A DNA stretch of 64,000 nucleotides. It comes from an uncultured Alphaproteobacteria bacterium (GTDB lineage Bacteria; Pseudomonadota; Alphaproteobacteria; Rhodospirillales; Rhodospirillaceae). Where the stretch lies: positions 2,548,001 to 2,612,000 of the forward strand of contig LT599022.1 in NCBI GenBank assembly GCA_900079695.1. Reading direction: 5' to 3'. Both the position numbers and the translations under genes were made by a program. Positions 19,965 through 29,708 of this stretch are shown piece after piece. How positions within the stretch are numbered: the first letter of the stretch is position 1; every line of letters begins with the position of its first letter. Under the pieces are notes generated by a model, which was not told where the DNA came from, ran no database searches, and saw only the letters and a list, made by a program, of their open reading frames with translations.

Positions 19965-19986
19965 CACTGTCCTGATTTCTGTACGT

Positions 19987-20628
19987 TCACTGCGCCGGTT
20001 CGGCGCTCCGATCCTCGTCCTGCCCGCGATAGGCCGCGAGTCGCGCCATGTCGCGGGCGATCCGCTCGCCGAGCGGACCGGCACCCACCCAACCATGCAC
20101 CGCGCGGTCGCGGGCGAACGCCGCGCCCAGTTCCGCCGCCGTCAGCGCCGGTTCGGCATGCCGCACCGTCTGCGCCGAACGCCGCTCGACCTGGCCGATC
20201 TTGCGCAGCCCGTCGGCACCGCCGTCCTTCGCCGCGATCAGCCAGCCGGACCCGGCGGCGATCGCCTCGGCGACCTTGTCGAAGCCGCACACCGCGACGC
20301 CCGAACGACGCGCCAGCCCGAGCGAGTCGAGGCAGCGGCGCAGCAGCAGCCGTTCAAGCCGGTCGGCGAGGTCCTCGGGCACCGCCACCGCACGGCGCGC
20401 CGCGCGGGGAAAAGCCTTGCGCTTGACCGCCGTTTCTACCACATCCCGGCGCGCACTCAACCAAAAACCCCGCCCCGGCAGGCGCTCGTCGACGTCCGGC
20501 ACGATCGCGCCGTCGGGACCGACGACGAAACGCACCAGAAGGTCGGTGGGCTGCGTCCCGCCGAGAACGAGACAGCGGCGGCGCGGGCCGTCACCGTCAT
20601 CCGGATCCGTGTCAGGCGTCTGCGTCAT
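19987..20628 (-). CDS. YlxR (DUF448) / L7Ae-type RNA-binding fusion protein
   Basis: 213 residues. The N-terminal DUF448 domain (about 10-85: '[19 protein letters not shown]', '[19 protein letters not shown]') is the YlxR nucleic-acid binding fold. It is fused to a C-terminal L7Ae/YlxQ-like part ('[20 protein letters not shown]', '[11 protein letters not shown]'). In Firmicutes these are separate genes in the nusA operon; fusion is common in alphaproteobacteria. The C-terminal extension (about 150-213) is unassigned. The start at 20628 overlaps the end of nusA by 17 bases. Confidence 0.9.
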   Translation of the reverse strand: MTQTPDTDPDDGDGPRRRCLVLGGTQPTDLLVRFVVGPDGAIVPDVDERLPGRGFWLSARRDVVETAVKRKAFPRAARRAVAVPEDLADRLERLLLRRCLDSLGLARRSGVAVCGFDKVAEAIAAGSGWLIAAKDGGADGLRKIGQVERRSAQTVRHAEPALTAAELGAAFARDRAVHGWVGAGPLGERIARDMARLAAYRGQDEDRSAEPAQ

Positions 20629-22150
20629 CCGGCGTCGCCGCATCCTCGTCGTCGAACCAGTGCGCACGCGCCGCCATGATCACCGCGTTGGCCTCGTCCT
20701 CGGTCATCTCGTCGGCGCCGACGATGTCGATCAGTTCGTCGCTGGCGAGATCGGCGAGATCGTCGAGGGTTTTGATCTCCGCCTCGCCGAGCTTCACCAG
20801 CATCACCGGGGTAAGACCTTCGAGTTCCGCCAGCGCATCCTCGACGCCGAGTTCGACGCGGCGCTCGCCCGCGGCCTTGTCGCGGGTTTCGAGGAACGCC
20901 TGCGCGCGGCTCTGCAGTTCCACCGCGATCTCGTCGTCGAAGCCCTCGATGTCGCCGAGGTCCTGGGCGGGCACGTAGGCCACCTCCTCCACCGAGGTGA
21001 AGCCCTCGTTGACGAGGAGATGGGCAATCACGTCGTCCACGTCCAGCGCGTCGATGAACATCTGCGAGCGCGACTTCACCTCTTCCTGGCGGCGCTCCGA
21101 CTCCTCCTGCTCGGTGAGGATGTCGATATCCCAGCCGGTCAGCTGCGAGGCGAGGCGCACGTTCTGGCCGCGGCGGCCGATCGCCAGCGAGAGCTGGTCG
21201 TCGGGCACCACCACCTCGATGCGGTTGGTTTCCTCGTCCAGCACCACCTTGGTGACTTCGGCCGGGGCCAGGGCGTTGACGATGAAGGTGGCCGGGTCCT
21301 GCGACCACTGGATGATGTCGATCTTCTCGCCCTGAAGCTCGCCCACCACCGCCTGCACGCGGCTGCCGCGCATGCCGACGCACGCGCCGACCGGGTCGAT
21401 CGAGCTGTCGTTCGAGAGCACCGCGATCTTCGCGCGGCTGCCCGGGTCGCGCGCCACCGACTTGATCTCGATGATGCCGTCGTAGATCTCGGGCACTTCC
21501 TGCGCGAACAGCTTGGCCATGAACTGCGGATGGGTGCGCGAGAGGAAGATCTGCGGGCCGCGCGGCTCCTGGCGCACCGCCATGATGTAGGCGCGCACCC
21601 GGTCGCCGACGCGGAAGGTCTCGCGCTGGATCAGTTCGTCGCGGCGCAGCAGCGCCTCGGCGCGGCCGAGATCGACGTAGACGTTGCCGAACTCGACGCG
21701 CTTCACCAGACCGTTGACGATCTCGCCGGTGCGATTCTGGAATTCCATGTACTGGCGCATCCGCTCGGCGTCGCGGACCCGCTGCACGATCACCTGCTTC
21801 GCGGTCTGCGCGGCGATGCGGCCGAAGTCGATCGGCGGCAGCGGATCGACGAAGAAGTCGCCGACCTCGAGCGCCGCGTCGCGCAGCTTCGCGTCCGCCA
21901 GGGTCATCTGGGTGTTCTCGTCCTCGACCTCGGCGACCACCTCGACGTAGCGGGCGAGGCGGATCTCGCCGGTCTTGCGATCGATGATCGCGCGGATGTC
22001 GTAGTCGTGGCCGTATTTCGAGCGACCCGCCTTCTGGATCGCCGACTCCATCGCCTCGATCACCTCGTCGCGGTCGATGCCCTTGTCGCGGGCGACCGCA
22101 TCCGCAACCTGAAGCAGTTCGGGCCGTGGCAATGCCGCAGTACGTTCCAT
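20612..22150 (-). CDS. nusA: Transcription termination/antitermination protein NusA
   Basis: 512 residues. An N-terminal RNA polymerase-binding domain ('[20 protein letters not shown]'), an S1 domain ('[21 protein letters not shown]'), two KH domains ('[11 protein letters not shown]', '[14 protein letters not shown]', '[12 protein letters not shown]') and acidic C-terminal helix-hairpin repeats are in order. It modulates pausing, termination and rRNA antitermination. It starts 2 bases after the rimP stop. NusA is a plausible controller of the attenuator-like leader of its own operon (22702-22739), but that is inference. Confidence 0.97.
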   Translation of the reverse strand: MERTAALPRPELLQVADAVARDKGIDRDEVIEAMESAIQKAGRSKYGHDYDIRAIIDRKTGEIRLARYVEVVAEVEDENTQMTLADAKLRDAALEVGDFFVDPLPPIDFGRIAAQTAKQVIVQRVRDAERMRQYMEFQNRTGEIVNGLVKRVEFGNVYVDLGRAEALLRRDELIQRETFRVGDRVRAYIMAVRQEPRGPQIFLSRTHPQFMAKLFAQEVPEIYDGIIEIKSVARDPGSRAKIAVLSNDSSIDPVGACVGMRGSRVQAVVGELQGEKIDIIQWSQDPATFIVNALAPAEVTKVVLDEETNRIEVVVPDDQLSLAIGRRGQNVRLASQLTGWDIDILTEQEESERRQEEVKSRSQMFIDALDVDDVIAHLLVNEGFTSVEEVAYVPAQDLGDIEGFDDEIAVELQSRAQAFLETRDKAAGERRVELGVEDALAELEGLTPVMLVKLGEAEIKTLDDLADLASDELIDIVGADEMTEDEANAVIMAARAHWFDDEDAATPDDADA

Positions 22151-22152
22151 CC

Positions 22153-22656
22153 TTAAGACCCCTGACCTTGTTCTTTTTCCGCTGCCTTGATCAGCTCGTC
22201 GGTGAGCACCAGCTTCGCCCGCGCGAAGTTGGAAAACGGCACGGCGATCTCGCCGCCTTCTTCCAGCGCCATCGCGATCTCGCCCGCGTCGGAGAGCCCC
22301 AGGAGCTTGCCCTTGAAGCGCTTGCGGCCGTCCATCGGCATCGTCGTCTCGAGCTTCGCCTCGAACCCGGCGAACCGCACGAAATCCTCGCGGCGGGTCA
22401 GCGGCCGGTCCAGGCCCGGCGAACTGACCTCCAACATGTATTGTCCGGCGATCGGATCGTCCACGTCGAGCAGCGCCGACACCACGCGGCTGATGTCGGA
22501 GCAGTCGTCCACCGTCATCCCCACGCGGTCCACCCGCTCCGCCATGATCTGCAGGGTCTTCTTGATGTTGCCGGTGAAAGTCACCCGCACCACCTCGTAG
22601 CCCATGTCGGCAAGAGAAGGCGCGATCAGCTCCGCCACATGCCGCGAAATATCCAT
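22153..22656 (-). CDS. rimP: Ribosome maturation factor RimP
   Basis: 167 residues from MDISRHV. It is needed for 30S subunit maturation. Family segments 'APSLADMGYEVVRVTFTG', 'DDCSDISRVVSALLDVDDPI' and 'YMLEVSSPGLDRPLTRREDF' are all present; the C-terminal SH3-like part follows. An alternative ATG 12 bases upstream (MGGRMDIS) is possible; spacing to the ribosome binding site does not decide it. It is the first gene of the rimP-nusA-ylxR-infB operon and is preceded by a leader with a terminator. Confidence 0.94.
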   Translation of the reverse strand: MDISRHVAELIAPSLADMGYEVVRVTFTGNIKKTLQIMAERVDRVGMTVDDCSDISRVVSALLDVDDPIAGQYMLEVSSPGLDRPLTRREDFVRFAGFEAKLETTMPMDGRKRFKGKLLGLSDAGEIAMALEEGGEIAVPFSNFARAKLVLTDELIKAAEKEQGQGS

Positions 22657-22701
22657 GCGTCCGCCCATCCGTTCCGGCCGAACGGCGCACAAACAAAAAA
22701 A

Positions 22702-22739
22702 GTGGGCCACCGGCCCACCCTCATCGGCGTCCGTGAGCC
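22702..22739 (-). promoter_or_regulatory. Attenuator-like rimP leader: intrinsic terminator plus alternative pairing segment
   Basis: On the minus strand a hairpin GTGGGCC-GGT-GGCCCAC (22718-22702) is followed at once by seven T residues, then GTTTG: a textbook intrinsic terminator, 46 bases before rimP. Just upstream, GGCTCAC (22739-22733) can pair with the terminator's 5' arm GTGGGCC over all seven positions (one G-U), so the two foldings exclude each other. This is the layout of a transcription attenuator for rimP-nusA-ylxR-infB. Confidence 0.7.
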
Positions 22740-22762
22740 GTCCAATAAGAATGTCGGATCAC

Positions 22763-22790
22763 AATCTAGACGATCGCGCCGAAGTGTAAA
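22763..22790 (-). promoter_or_regulatory. Candidate sigma-70 promoter of the rimP-nusA-infB operon
   Basis: On the minus strand TTTACA (22790-22785) and TAGATT (22768-22763) are separated by 16 bases. Transcription would start near 22756, about 100 bases before rimP, so the terminator hairpin would lie in the leader. Local base composition drops in GC here, as expected of a promoter. Confidence 0.5.
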
Positions 22791-22975
22791 GAAGATTCTC
22801 GAAACCCGGCCGGACGACGCCCGGACCCGGCAAGGGCCGAGGGCCTTCGCAGCCCGTTCTTGCCGGTGTTCGCGCCAAGCGCCGCAAGACCTTCACGCCG
22901 CAAGACCGGTTTATCCCGCGTCGCGGAAAATCAAACCTCGGAGAGGCGCGGAAGGAGCGAGTCTCTCCGCGGGTT

Positions 22976-23697
22976 TTACTTCCCCGCCACCCGCGGATTG
23001 CGGCGGAAGCGCAGGATCACCGGGGTGCGGCCCTGGCGGATCGCCTTCTGTTCGTAGCGGGTGGGCACCCAATCGGCGGGGCGGCCGAGCCAGTCGTCGG
23101 GGGTTTCCGCCATCCAGACGAAGTCGGACGACTCCATCAAATGGCGGAGCGACCAGCGGATGTAGGTCATGTCGTCGGAGGCGACGCGGAGTTCGCCGCC
23201 GTCCGCCAGCAGGCGCGCGAGTTCGGGCAGGTTGTCCGGTCCGATGAAGCGGCGCTTGGCGTGGCGGAACTTCGGCCACGGATCGGGGAAAAGCACGAAG
23301 ATCCGCGCGAACGACGCCGCGGGGAAGCGCGGCATGAGGGCGCGGACGTCGCCGTGGTGGACGCGGACGCGATCGGTGGCGCCGCCCGCGTCGAGCAGCG
23401 ACATCAGGCGGGCGACGCCGTTGAGGAAGACCTCGCAGCCGACGATGCCGACGCCGGGGTTGGCCTGCGCCTGACCGGCGAGGTGCTCGCCGCCGCCGAA
23501 GCCGATTTCGAGCCAGGCTTCGCCGACCGGCGCGGCGAACAGCGCCTTCGGATCGAGCGGACCCTCGCCGCCGGGGACCGCGATCTCCGGCAGCAGGGTT
23601 TCCATCAGACGGGCGCGGCCGGGCCGCAGGGCCTTGCCCTTGCGGCGGCCGTAGAACTTGAGGTCCCGCGCCTCGGGCGGGAGGTCGCCGGGCTGCA

Positions 23698-23698
<1 letters not shown>
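22976..23698 (-). CDS. trmB: tRNA (guanine-N7-)-methyltransferase
   Basis: 240 residues. The family opening RDLKFYGRRKGKALRPGR, SAM motif 'WLEIGFGGGEHL', the 'VFLNGVARLMSLL' region, 'FPDPWPKFRHAKRRF' and C-terminal 'TRYEQKAIRQG' identify TrmB, which makes m7G46 in tRNA. The start overlaps the metK stop (ATGA), as often seen in alphaproteobacteria. The ATG at 23698 is chosen for this overlap and because the family motif follows 12 residues later. Confidence 0.95.
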
Positions 23699-24867
<1,169 letters not shown>

Positions 24868-24949
24868 CTTTGCGGGACCCCTTTCCGTAACCGCGCATGC
24901 CGGCGAACCCGACAACGGCGAAATCCTGGCAGCGGACGAAACAGCCAAC

Positions 24950-24971
24950 CGCGCGCCGCTTCCGGCGCGCG
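24950..24971 (-). terminator. 9-bp GC hairpin between the HTH gene and metK
   Basis: CGCGCGCCG/CGGCGCGCG arms enclose a 4-base loop in the 198-base gap downstream of the HTH regulator and upstream of metK. The T content after it is low (GTTGGCTGTTTC). It probably limits read-through into metK or stabilises the HTH mRNA. Confidence 0.5.
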
Positions 24972-25065
24972 AATTCGCTTCATCTGGTATCCGAACCGGG
25001 CCGCCAAAGCAAGGACGACGGGGGTAGACACTGGGCGCGGAATGCGCCCGGTGCAACCGGCGGGG

Positions 25066-25578
25066 TCAGGAAATCTTCTGGCGCTCGACGACGGCGAGGG
25101 ATTCCGCGGCGGCGGCGAGCGCCTTGGCGAGATCGAACACGCGCTTGCGCACCGTGGGATCCTGAATGCGATAGTAGGCGCGCACCAGTTCGAGAGTCTC
25201 GCGCTTGGTGAGCGGGTCGGCTTCGACCGCCTCGGGTTCCTCGGCCAGGCCGGAGATCAGGCGGGGACTGTGATCGGCGACGTCGTCGGTCATGTCGTCG
25301 TAGAAGAAGCTGACCGGAACGTCGAGAACCCGGCTCAGGTCCCAGAGACGGCTGGCGCCGACCCGGTTGGTGCCGCGTTCGTACTTCTGCACCTGCTGGA
25401 AGGTGAGCCCGAGGGCATCTCCCAACCGTTCCTGGCTCATTCCGAGAAGCGTACGGCGGAGACGGATTCGTCCTCCGACGTGGACGTCGACCGGGTTCGG
25501 ATTGCCTTGCGGCGTGCGGCCCCGCGATGAGCCACGGACCCGGATTTCTTCACTTTCGCGTTCACTGAAAACTGGCAT
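25066..25578 (-). CDS. XRE-family helix-turn-helix regulator upstream of metK
   Basis: 170 residues. One HTH_3 domain (about 32-90: 'GGRIRLRRTLLGMSQERLGD', 'LTFQQVQKYERGTNRVGASR') is followed by an acidic linker and a C-terminal helical region ('RVFDLAKALAAAAESLAVVE'). Homologues occupy this lnt-HTH-metK position in many alphaproteobacteria; their targets are mostly unknown. The start at 25578 has a very good AGGAGAGG site, and a well-formed promoter lies 57 bases upstream. Control of metK or of envelope genes is only a guess from position. Confidence 0.88.
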   Translation of the reverse strand: MPVFSERESEEIRVRGSSRGRTPQGNPNPVDVHVGGRIRLRRTLLGMSQERLGDALGLTFQQVQKYERGTNRVGASRLWDLSRVLDVPVSFFYDDMTDDVADHSPRLISGLAEEPEAVEADPLTKRETLELVRAYYRIQDPTVRKRVFDLAKALAAAAESLAVVERQKIS

Positions 25579-25634
25579 TTCCCTCTCCTGGAATTGCCCC
25601 AAGTCTCCCGTTATTTGATCTCCCCACTCACTAG

Positions 25635-25662
25635 TGTATACATGCAGTTGTATGACCGTCAA
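25635..25662 (-). promoter_or_regulatory. Sigma-70-type promoter of the HTH gene
   Basis: On the minus strand TTGACG (25662-25657), a 16-base spacer and TATACA (25640-25635). The region is locally AT-rich and holds near-repeats of GTAT (GTATAC, GTATGAC) overlapping the hexamers, which could be an autoregulatory operator for the HTH protein. Confidence 0.6.
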
Positions 25663-25702
25663 CGGCAAACTCTCGGCGATGGTGCATCAAAGGTATGAGA
25701 TT

Positions 25703-27259
25703 TCACGACCCCGGATCCAATTTGGGGAGAATCGGGCGGTTCGCAAGCGCGAGCCCGACGATCAGCGCGAGCGCGGCGACGGCGAGCGCGGTCAGATTGC
25801 CCCATCGCGCGAACCGGGTAGGCGGCAGCGGCAGCGGCAGCGGCGCGTCGAGCACGCCGCGGCGGCCGAGATCGAGCCGGGCGACGACACGTCCGTAGGG
25901 ATCGACCACCGCGCTGATGCCGGTATTGGCGGCGCGGACCAGGGGCAATCCCTCCTCGACCGAACGCAGCACCGCCGAGGCGAAATGCTGATGCGGCCCG
26001 GCGGACAGACCGAACCACGCATCGTTGGTGACGTTGAGCAGCCAGTCGGGGCGATCGGCGGCGACGACCGCGCCGGGGAAGATCACTTCGTAGCACACCA
26101 GCGGACTGTAGGCGGGGGTGCGGGGGAGACGCTCGGTTTCGAGCCCCGGCCCGGCGGAGAAATCGACGCGGCCGTGGGTGAGCTTGGCGACCGGCAGGAC
26201 TCCGGCGAACGGTACGTATTCGCCGAACGGTACGAGATGCGCCTTGTCGTAGACCGCGGCGATCTCGCCCGCGGCGGAAAGGGCGACGACGCTGTTCCAG
26301 ATCCTGAGCGGCGCGCCCTGCGGGCTCTGCCGCGGCGCGCCGGTGATCAGCCAGCCGCCGGGCGGCGCCGCCTGGGCGACGAGGTTGCGCACAACGCCGT
26401 CCTCGGCGCGGTCCACCGGCCAGGTCGCCGCGGTCTCGGACCAGATCACGTGGGTCGCCTTCTCCCACCCCGGCGCCCGGCTCAGCAACACCTGTTCGTA
26501 AAGGTTGTCGCGACGCGCCACCGGGTCCCACTTCAGGCTTTGGGGAATCGCGGGCTGCACTAGGCGCAGCGCCACCTCGGGCTGCGTCGGCATCGGGCCC
26601 GCGGGCAGCCGCGCCGCGCCGCTCAGGCCCCACGCCGCCGCCATCAGCGCGGCGACCGCGACGCCGCGCAGCCCGCCCCGGCGCGCCCCGAACGCCCCGA
26701 GCCATCCGGCGGCGGGCGCGGTGGCGGCGAGCGCGGTGAGCCAGGCGAGACCGTACATGCCGATCCACGCCGCGGGCTGGGCGAATGCCGGAAACGGCGA
26801 CCACGCGATGCCCAGGGAGTTCCAGGGAAATCCGGTGAACGCCCAGCCGCGCAACCATTCGACCGCGACCCACGCGGCGGCGAAGCCGGTCCAGCGGGCG
26901 AGCGGCCGCGGCGGCGCGAATCCCGCGAGCCAGAACGCGAGGCCGGTGAACAGACCAAGCCCGGCGCCGAGGCCGACGAGGGCGAACGGAATCATCCAGC
27001 CGTAGGTCTCGGCATCGACGAGAAAGGCGTAGGACACCCAGTAGAGTCCGGCGGCGAAGTAGCCGACGCCGAACGTCCAGCCGACCAGGAAGCGCCACCG
27101 CTTCGGCCGCGGCGCGGCGTCGGCGGCGGCCCAGACGAGATAGGCGGCGGAGAGCGCGAGCGGCAGCAGCGGCAGCCACGAGAGCGGCGGCAGCGCCGTC
27201 ACCAGCGTCGCGCCGGCGGCGAGCGCGAGCCACCCGCCGCCGAGCTTCGGCAGGGTCAT
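25703..27259 (-). CDS. lnt: Apolipoprotein N-acyltransferase
   Basis: 518 residues. About six hydrophobic segments in the first 210 residues and one at the C-terminus flank a carbon-nitrogen hydrolase domain. The catalytic triad is E275 (WSET), K339 (DKAHLVPFGEY) and C389 (LVCYEVIF), almost the same numbering as E. coli Lnt (E267, K335, C387). It adds the third acyl chain to outer-membrane lipoproteins in the inner membrane. The start overlaps the corC stop by four bases, the usual ybeY-corC-lnt string. Confidence 0.96.
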   Translation of the reverse strand: MTLPKLGGGWLALAAGATLVTALPPLSWLPLLPLALSAAYLVWAAADAAPRPKRWRFLVGWTFGVGYFAAGLYWVSYAFLVDAETYGWMIPFALVGLGAGLGLFTGLAFWLAGFAPPRPLARWTGFAAAWVAVEWLRGWAFTGFPWNSLGIAWSPFPAFAQPAAWIGMYGLAWLTALAATAPAAGWLGAFGARRGGLRGVAVAALMAAAWGLSGAARLPAGPMPTQPEVALRLVQPAIPQSLKWDPVARRDNLYEQVLLSRAPGWEKATHVIWSETAATWPVDRAEDGVVRNLVAQAAPPGGWLITGAPRQSPQGAPLRIWNSVVALSAAGEIAAVYDKAHLVPFGEYVPFAGVLPVAKLTHGRVDFSAGPGLETERLPRTPAYSPLVCYEVIFPGAVVAADRPDWLLNVTNDAWFGLSAGPHQHFASAVLRSVEEGLPLVRAANTGISAVVDPYGRVVARLDLGRRGVLDAPLPLPLPPTRFARWGNLTALAVAALALIVGLALANRPILPKLDPGS

Positions 27260-28161
27260 GATGCGTCGCCGGGGCGGGTGCCGGGCGGCAGGTTGCGGAC
27301 GCGCAGGCGCTTGATCCGGCGCGGGTCGGCGTCGACGATCTGGAATTCGATGCCGGAGGAATGGGGCACCAGCTCGCCGCGCGCCGGAATGTGCCCGGCG
27401 ATCGCGAACACCAGGCCGCCGAGGGTGTCGACGTCGTCGCGCTCCTCGGGCGTCAGCAGCGGCCCGACGACGTGCTCGAAGTCCTCGATCGAGACCCGGG
27501 CGTCGGCCTCGAGCACGGTATCGGCGCGCCAAACCAGCTCCGGGTCTTCCTCGATGTCGTGCTCGTCGTCGATCTCGCCGACGATCTGCTCGACCAGATC
27601 CTCGATCGTCACCAGACCGTCGACGCCGCCGTATTCGTCGATCACCAGCGCCATGTGGGTGCGCTTGACGCGCATCTCCAGCAGCAGGTCGAGCACCCGC
27701 ATCGACGGCGCGACGAACAGGATCGGCCGGAGGATGCGGCTGAGCGAGGCTTCGCCGCCGCCGACCATGTGGCGCACCGCGTCCTTGATGTGGACGAGGC
27801 CGACCGCGTCGTCGAGAGTCTCGCGATAGACCGGCATCCGCGACACCCCCTCCTCGACGATGCGCCGGACGAGTTCGGGCAGGGCGGTGTCGATCGCCGC
27901 GGCGACGATGTCGGCGCGCGGCATCATCACGTCCGCCGCGGTGACGTCGCGCAGGCGGAGGATATTGGTCAGCAGCAGGCGCTCGTGGGCATCCATCGGC
28001 GCGCCCGGCTCGCCGCCCTCCTCGATGAGTTCGGCGATCGCCTCGCGCACCGTCGGCTCGGTGGCCGACCACGGCAAGCTGTCCTTGAACGCCTGCCACC
28101 ACGAGCGCTCGCGTCGAGGCTGGGGGTCTTCGCCGGATTGTTCGGCGGTCGGGTCAGTCAT
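27256..28161 (-). CDS. corC: CorC/HlyC-type CBS-domain protein
   Basis: 301 residues. Paired CBS domains ('VMMPRADIVAAAIDTALPEL', 'RILRPILFVAPSMRVLDLL', 'MALVIDEYGGVDGLVTIEDL') are followed by a C-terminal transporter-associated domain ('DTLGGLVFAIAGHIPARGE'). There is no membrane DUF21 domain, so it is the cytosolic CorC form linked to Mg2+/Co2+ handling. It overlaps ybeY by 8 bases and lnt by 4, which supports co-expression of this conserved set. Confidence 0.93.
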   Translation of the reverse strand: MTDPTAEQSGEDPQPRRERSWWQAFKDSLPWSATEPTVREAIAELIEEGGEPGAPMDAHERLLLTNILRLRDVTAADVMMPRADIVAAAIDTALPELVRRIVEEGVSRMPVYRETLDDAVGLVHIKDAVRHMVGGGEASLSRILRPILFVAPSMRVLDLLLEMRVKRTHMALVIDEYGGVDGLVTIEDLVEQIVGEIDDEHDIEEDPELVWRADTVLEADARVSIEDFEHVVGPLLTPEERDDVDTLGGLVFAIAGHIPARGELVPHSSGIEFQIVDADPRRIKRLRVRNLPPGTRPGDAS

Positions 28162-28723
28162 CTCCGTCTCCGTGGAGCAGCGCCGCGGCGTGCGGGTCGG
28201 CGATGCCGAGCCCGGCGAGCAGGCGGGTTTCGAGCGCTTCCATCGCCTCGGCCTCGTCGGCCTCCTGATGGTCGTAGCCGAGCAGATGCAGCACGCCGTG
28301 CAGCAGCAGATGGGCGAAATGGTGATCCGGCGCGAGACCGCCGTCGGCCGCCTCGGCGAACAGCGTCTCGCGCGCCACCGCGATGTCGCCGAGCGGCAGC
28401 GGCGCGCCCGCGGGCGGCGCCGGGCAGTCGTCGTCCCACCAGGTGGCGAACGACAGCACGTTGGTGGCGGCGTCCTTGTCGCGCCAGTCGCGATTGAGCT
28501 CGCGGACGTCGTCGTCCGTCGCCAGCAGCAGCGCGATCTCCGCCGGCGCGAGAACGCCCGCCTCGGCAAGCGCCTCGGCGACGCGCGGCGCGGCCGCCGC
28601 GCCGACCTCGGCGACGATCCGCCGCCACGCCGGCAAGGCGTCGTCCCACGCCGGATCGGCGGTGACGTCGAAGCTCCAGGCGCCGTCCGGATCGCCGATC
28701 CGCGCGTTCAGGTCCTCAGCCAT
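28154..28723 (-). CDS. ybeY: Endoribonuclease YbeY
   Basis: 189 residues. The zinc motif HGVLHLLGYDH (H142, H146, H152) is intact, and 'LNRDWRDKDAATNVLSF' is the conserved substrate-site region. YbeY matures the 3' end of 16S rRNA and helps ribosome quality control. It overlaps phoH by 8 bases and corC by 8. The ATG at 28723 is chosen; an ORF extension upstream reads as phoH shadow. The C-terminal tail is slightly longer than in E. coli (155 residues). Confidence 0.95.
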   Translation of the reverse strand: MAEDLNARIGDPDGAWSFDVTADPAWDDALPAWRRIVAEVGAAAAPRVAEALAEAGVLAPAEIALLLATDDDVRELNRDWRDKDAATNVLSFATWWDDDCPAPPAGAPLPLGDIAVARETLFAEAADGGLAPDHHFAHLLLHGVLHLLGYDHQEADEAEAMEALETRLLAGLGIADPHAAALLHGDGDD

Positions 28724-29708
28724 GCGGGCCTCCGGCGGGGCCGTCGTAGGGGGTCTTGGGCGTGTGGGCGGCATAGGCGGAGACGATCCGCGCCACCAGC
28801 CCGTGGCGCACCACGTCGGCATCGCCGAACTCGACGCAGCCGATGCCCTCGACGCCTTCGAGAATTTCGAGGGCGTCGCGCAGGCCGGAGCGCACCCCCT
28901 TCGGCAGGTCGACCTGGGTGAGGTCGCCGTTGACCACCATCACCGAGCCCTCGCCCAGGCGGGTGAGCAGCATCTTCATCTGCACCGCGGTGGTGTTCTG
29001 CGCCTCGTCGACGATCACGAACGCGTCCGACAGGGTGCGTCCGCGCATGAACGCGAGCGGCGCGATCTCGATGTCACCGGAGGCGATGCGCTTCTGCACC
29101 TGATCGTGGGGCATCATGTCGTTGAGGGCGTCGTAGAGCGGCCGCAGGTAGGGATCGACCTTCTCGCGCAGGTCGCCGGGGAGGAAGCCGAGATTCTCGC
29201 CCGCCTCCACCGCCGGACGCGACAGGATGATCCGCGCCACCTCGCCCTTGAGGTATTTCGACACCGCCATCGCCACCGCGAGGTAGGTCTTGCCGGTGCC
29301 CGCCGGGCCGAGGCCGAAGACCAGATCGTGGCGCTGCATCGCGCGGATGTAGTCGGCCTGCTTGGGCGTGCGCGGCAGGATCGTCTTCTTGCGGGTCTTG
29401 AGGCCGGTTTCCGCCTCGTCCTCGCCGTCGGAGGGCTGGCCGCGGCTCATCCGCACCGCCGCCTCGACGTCGGCGCCCTCGATGCCGCGGCCGGTCTTGG
29501 CCTGCTCGGCGAGGCGGCGCACCGCCCGCTCGGCGATATCGAGCGCGCGGCCCGCCCCCGCGAGCGTGAGCGCGTTGCCGCGCGGCGCGCAGGTGACGCC
29601 GAGCAGCGCCTCGATGCGTTCGAGATGGACGTTGTGCGGGCCGTAGACCTCCGCGGCCACCGCGTTGCTGCCGAAATCGAGAACCCGTTCAAGCACTCTG
29701 GCGTTCAT
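28716..29708 (-). CDS. phoH: PhoH-family ATPase (PhoH/YbeZ)
   Basis: 330 residues. An N-terminal KH-like region is followed by the PhoH ATPase with Walker A GPAGTGKT (134-141), '[19 protein letters not shown]', Walker B '[10 protein letters not shown]' and a '[11 protein letters not shown]' motif. YbeZ works with YbeY in RNA processing; the two genes overlap by 8 bases here, as in many proteobacteria. The start overlaps the miaB stop (ATGA). Confidence 0.95.
   Translation of the reverse strand: MNARVLERVLDFGSNAVAAEVYGPHNVHLERIEALLGVTCAPRGNALTLAGAGRALDIAERAVRRLAEQAKTGRGIEGADVEAAVRMSRGQPSDGEDEAETGLKTRKKTILPRTPKQADYIRAMQRHDLVFGLGPAGTGKTYLAVAMAVSKYLKGEVARIILSRPAVEAGENLGFLPGDLREKVDPYLRPLYDALNDMMPHDQVQKRIASGDIEIAPLAFMRGRTLSDAFVIVDEAQNTTAVQMKMLLTRLGEGSVMVVNGDLTQVDLPKGVRSGLRDALEILEGVEGIGCVEFGDADVVRHGLVARIVSAYAAHTPKTPYDGPAGGPHG

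Larger units (their letters stand above)
22657..22975 (-). promoter_or_regulatory. 319-base gap: rimP leader plus degenerate repeat D
   Basis: This gap between trmB and rimP holds three things. A promoter and an attenuator-like leader lie at 22702-22790 (separate entries). Around 22832-22849 is a degenerate type 2 palindrome (AAGGGCC/GGCCTT). Around 22944-22970, just downstream of trmB, is a decayed type 1 element in reverse orientation. I see no gene in it. Confidence 0.6.

Noticed and set aside
24868-25065. SAM riboswitch upstream of metK
   Set aside because: I find no SAM-II, SAM-I or SAH-like core; only a simple GC hairpin is present.
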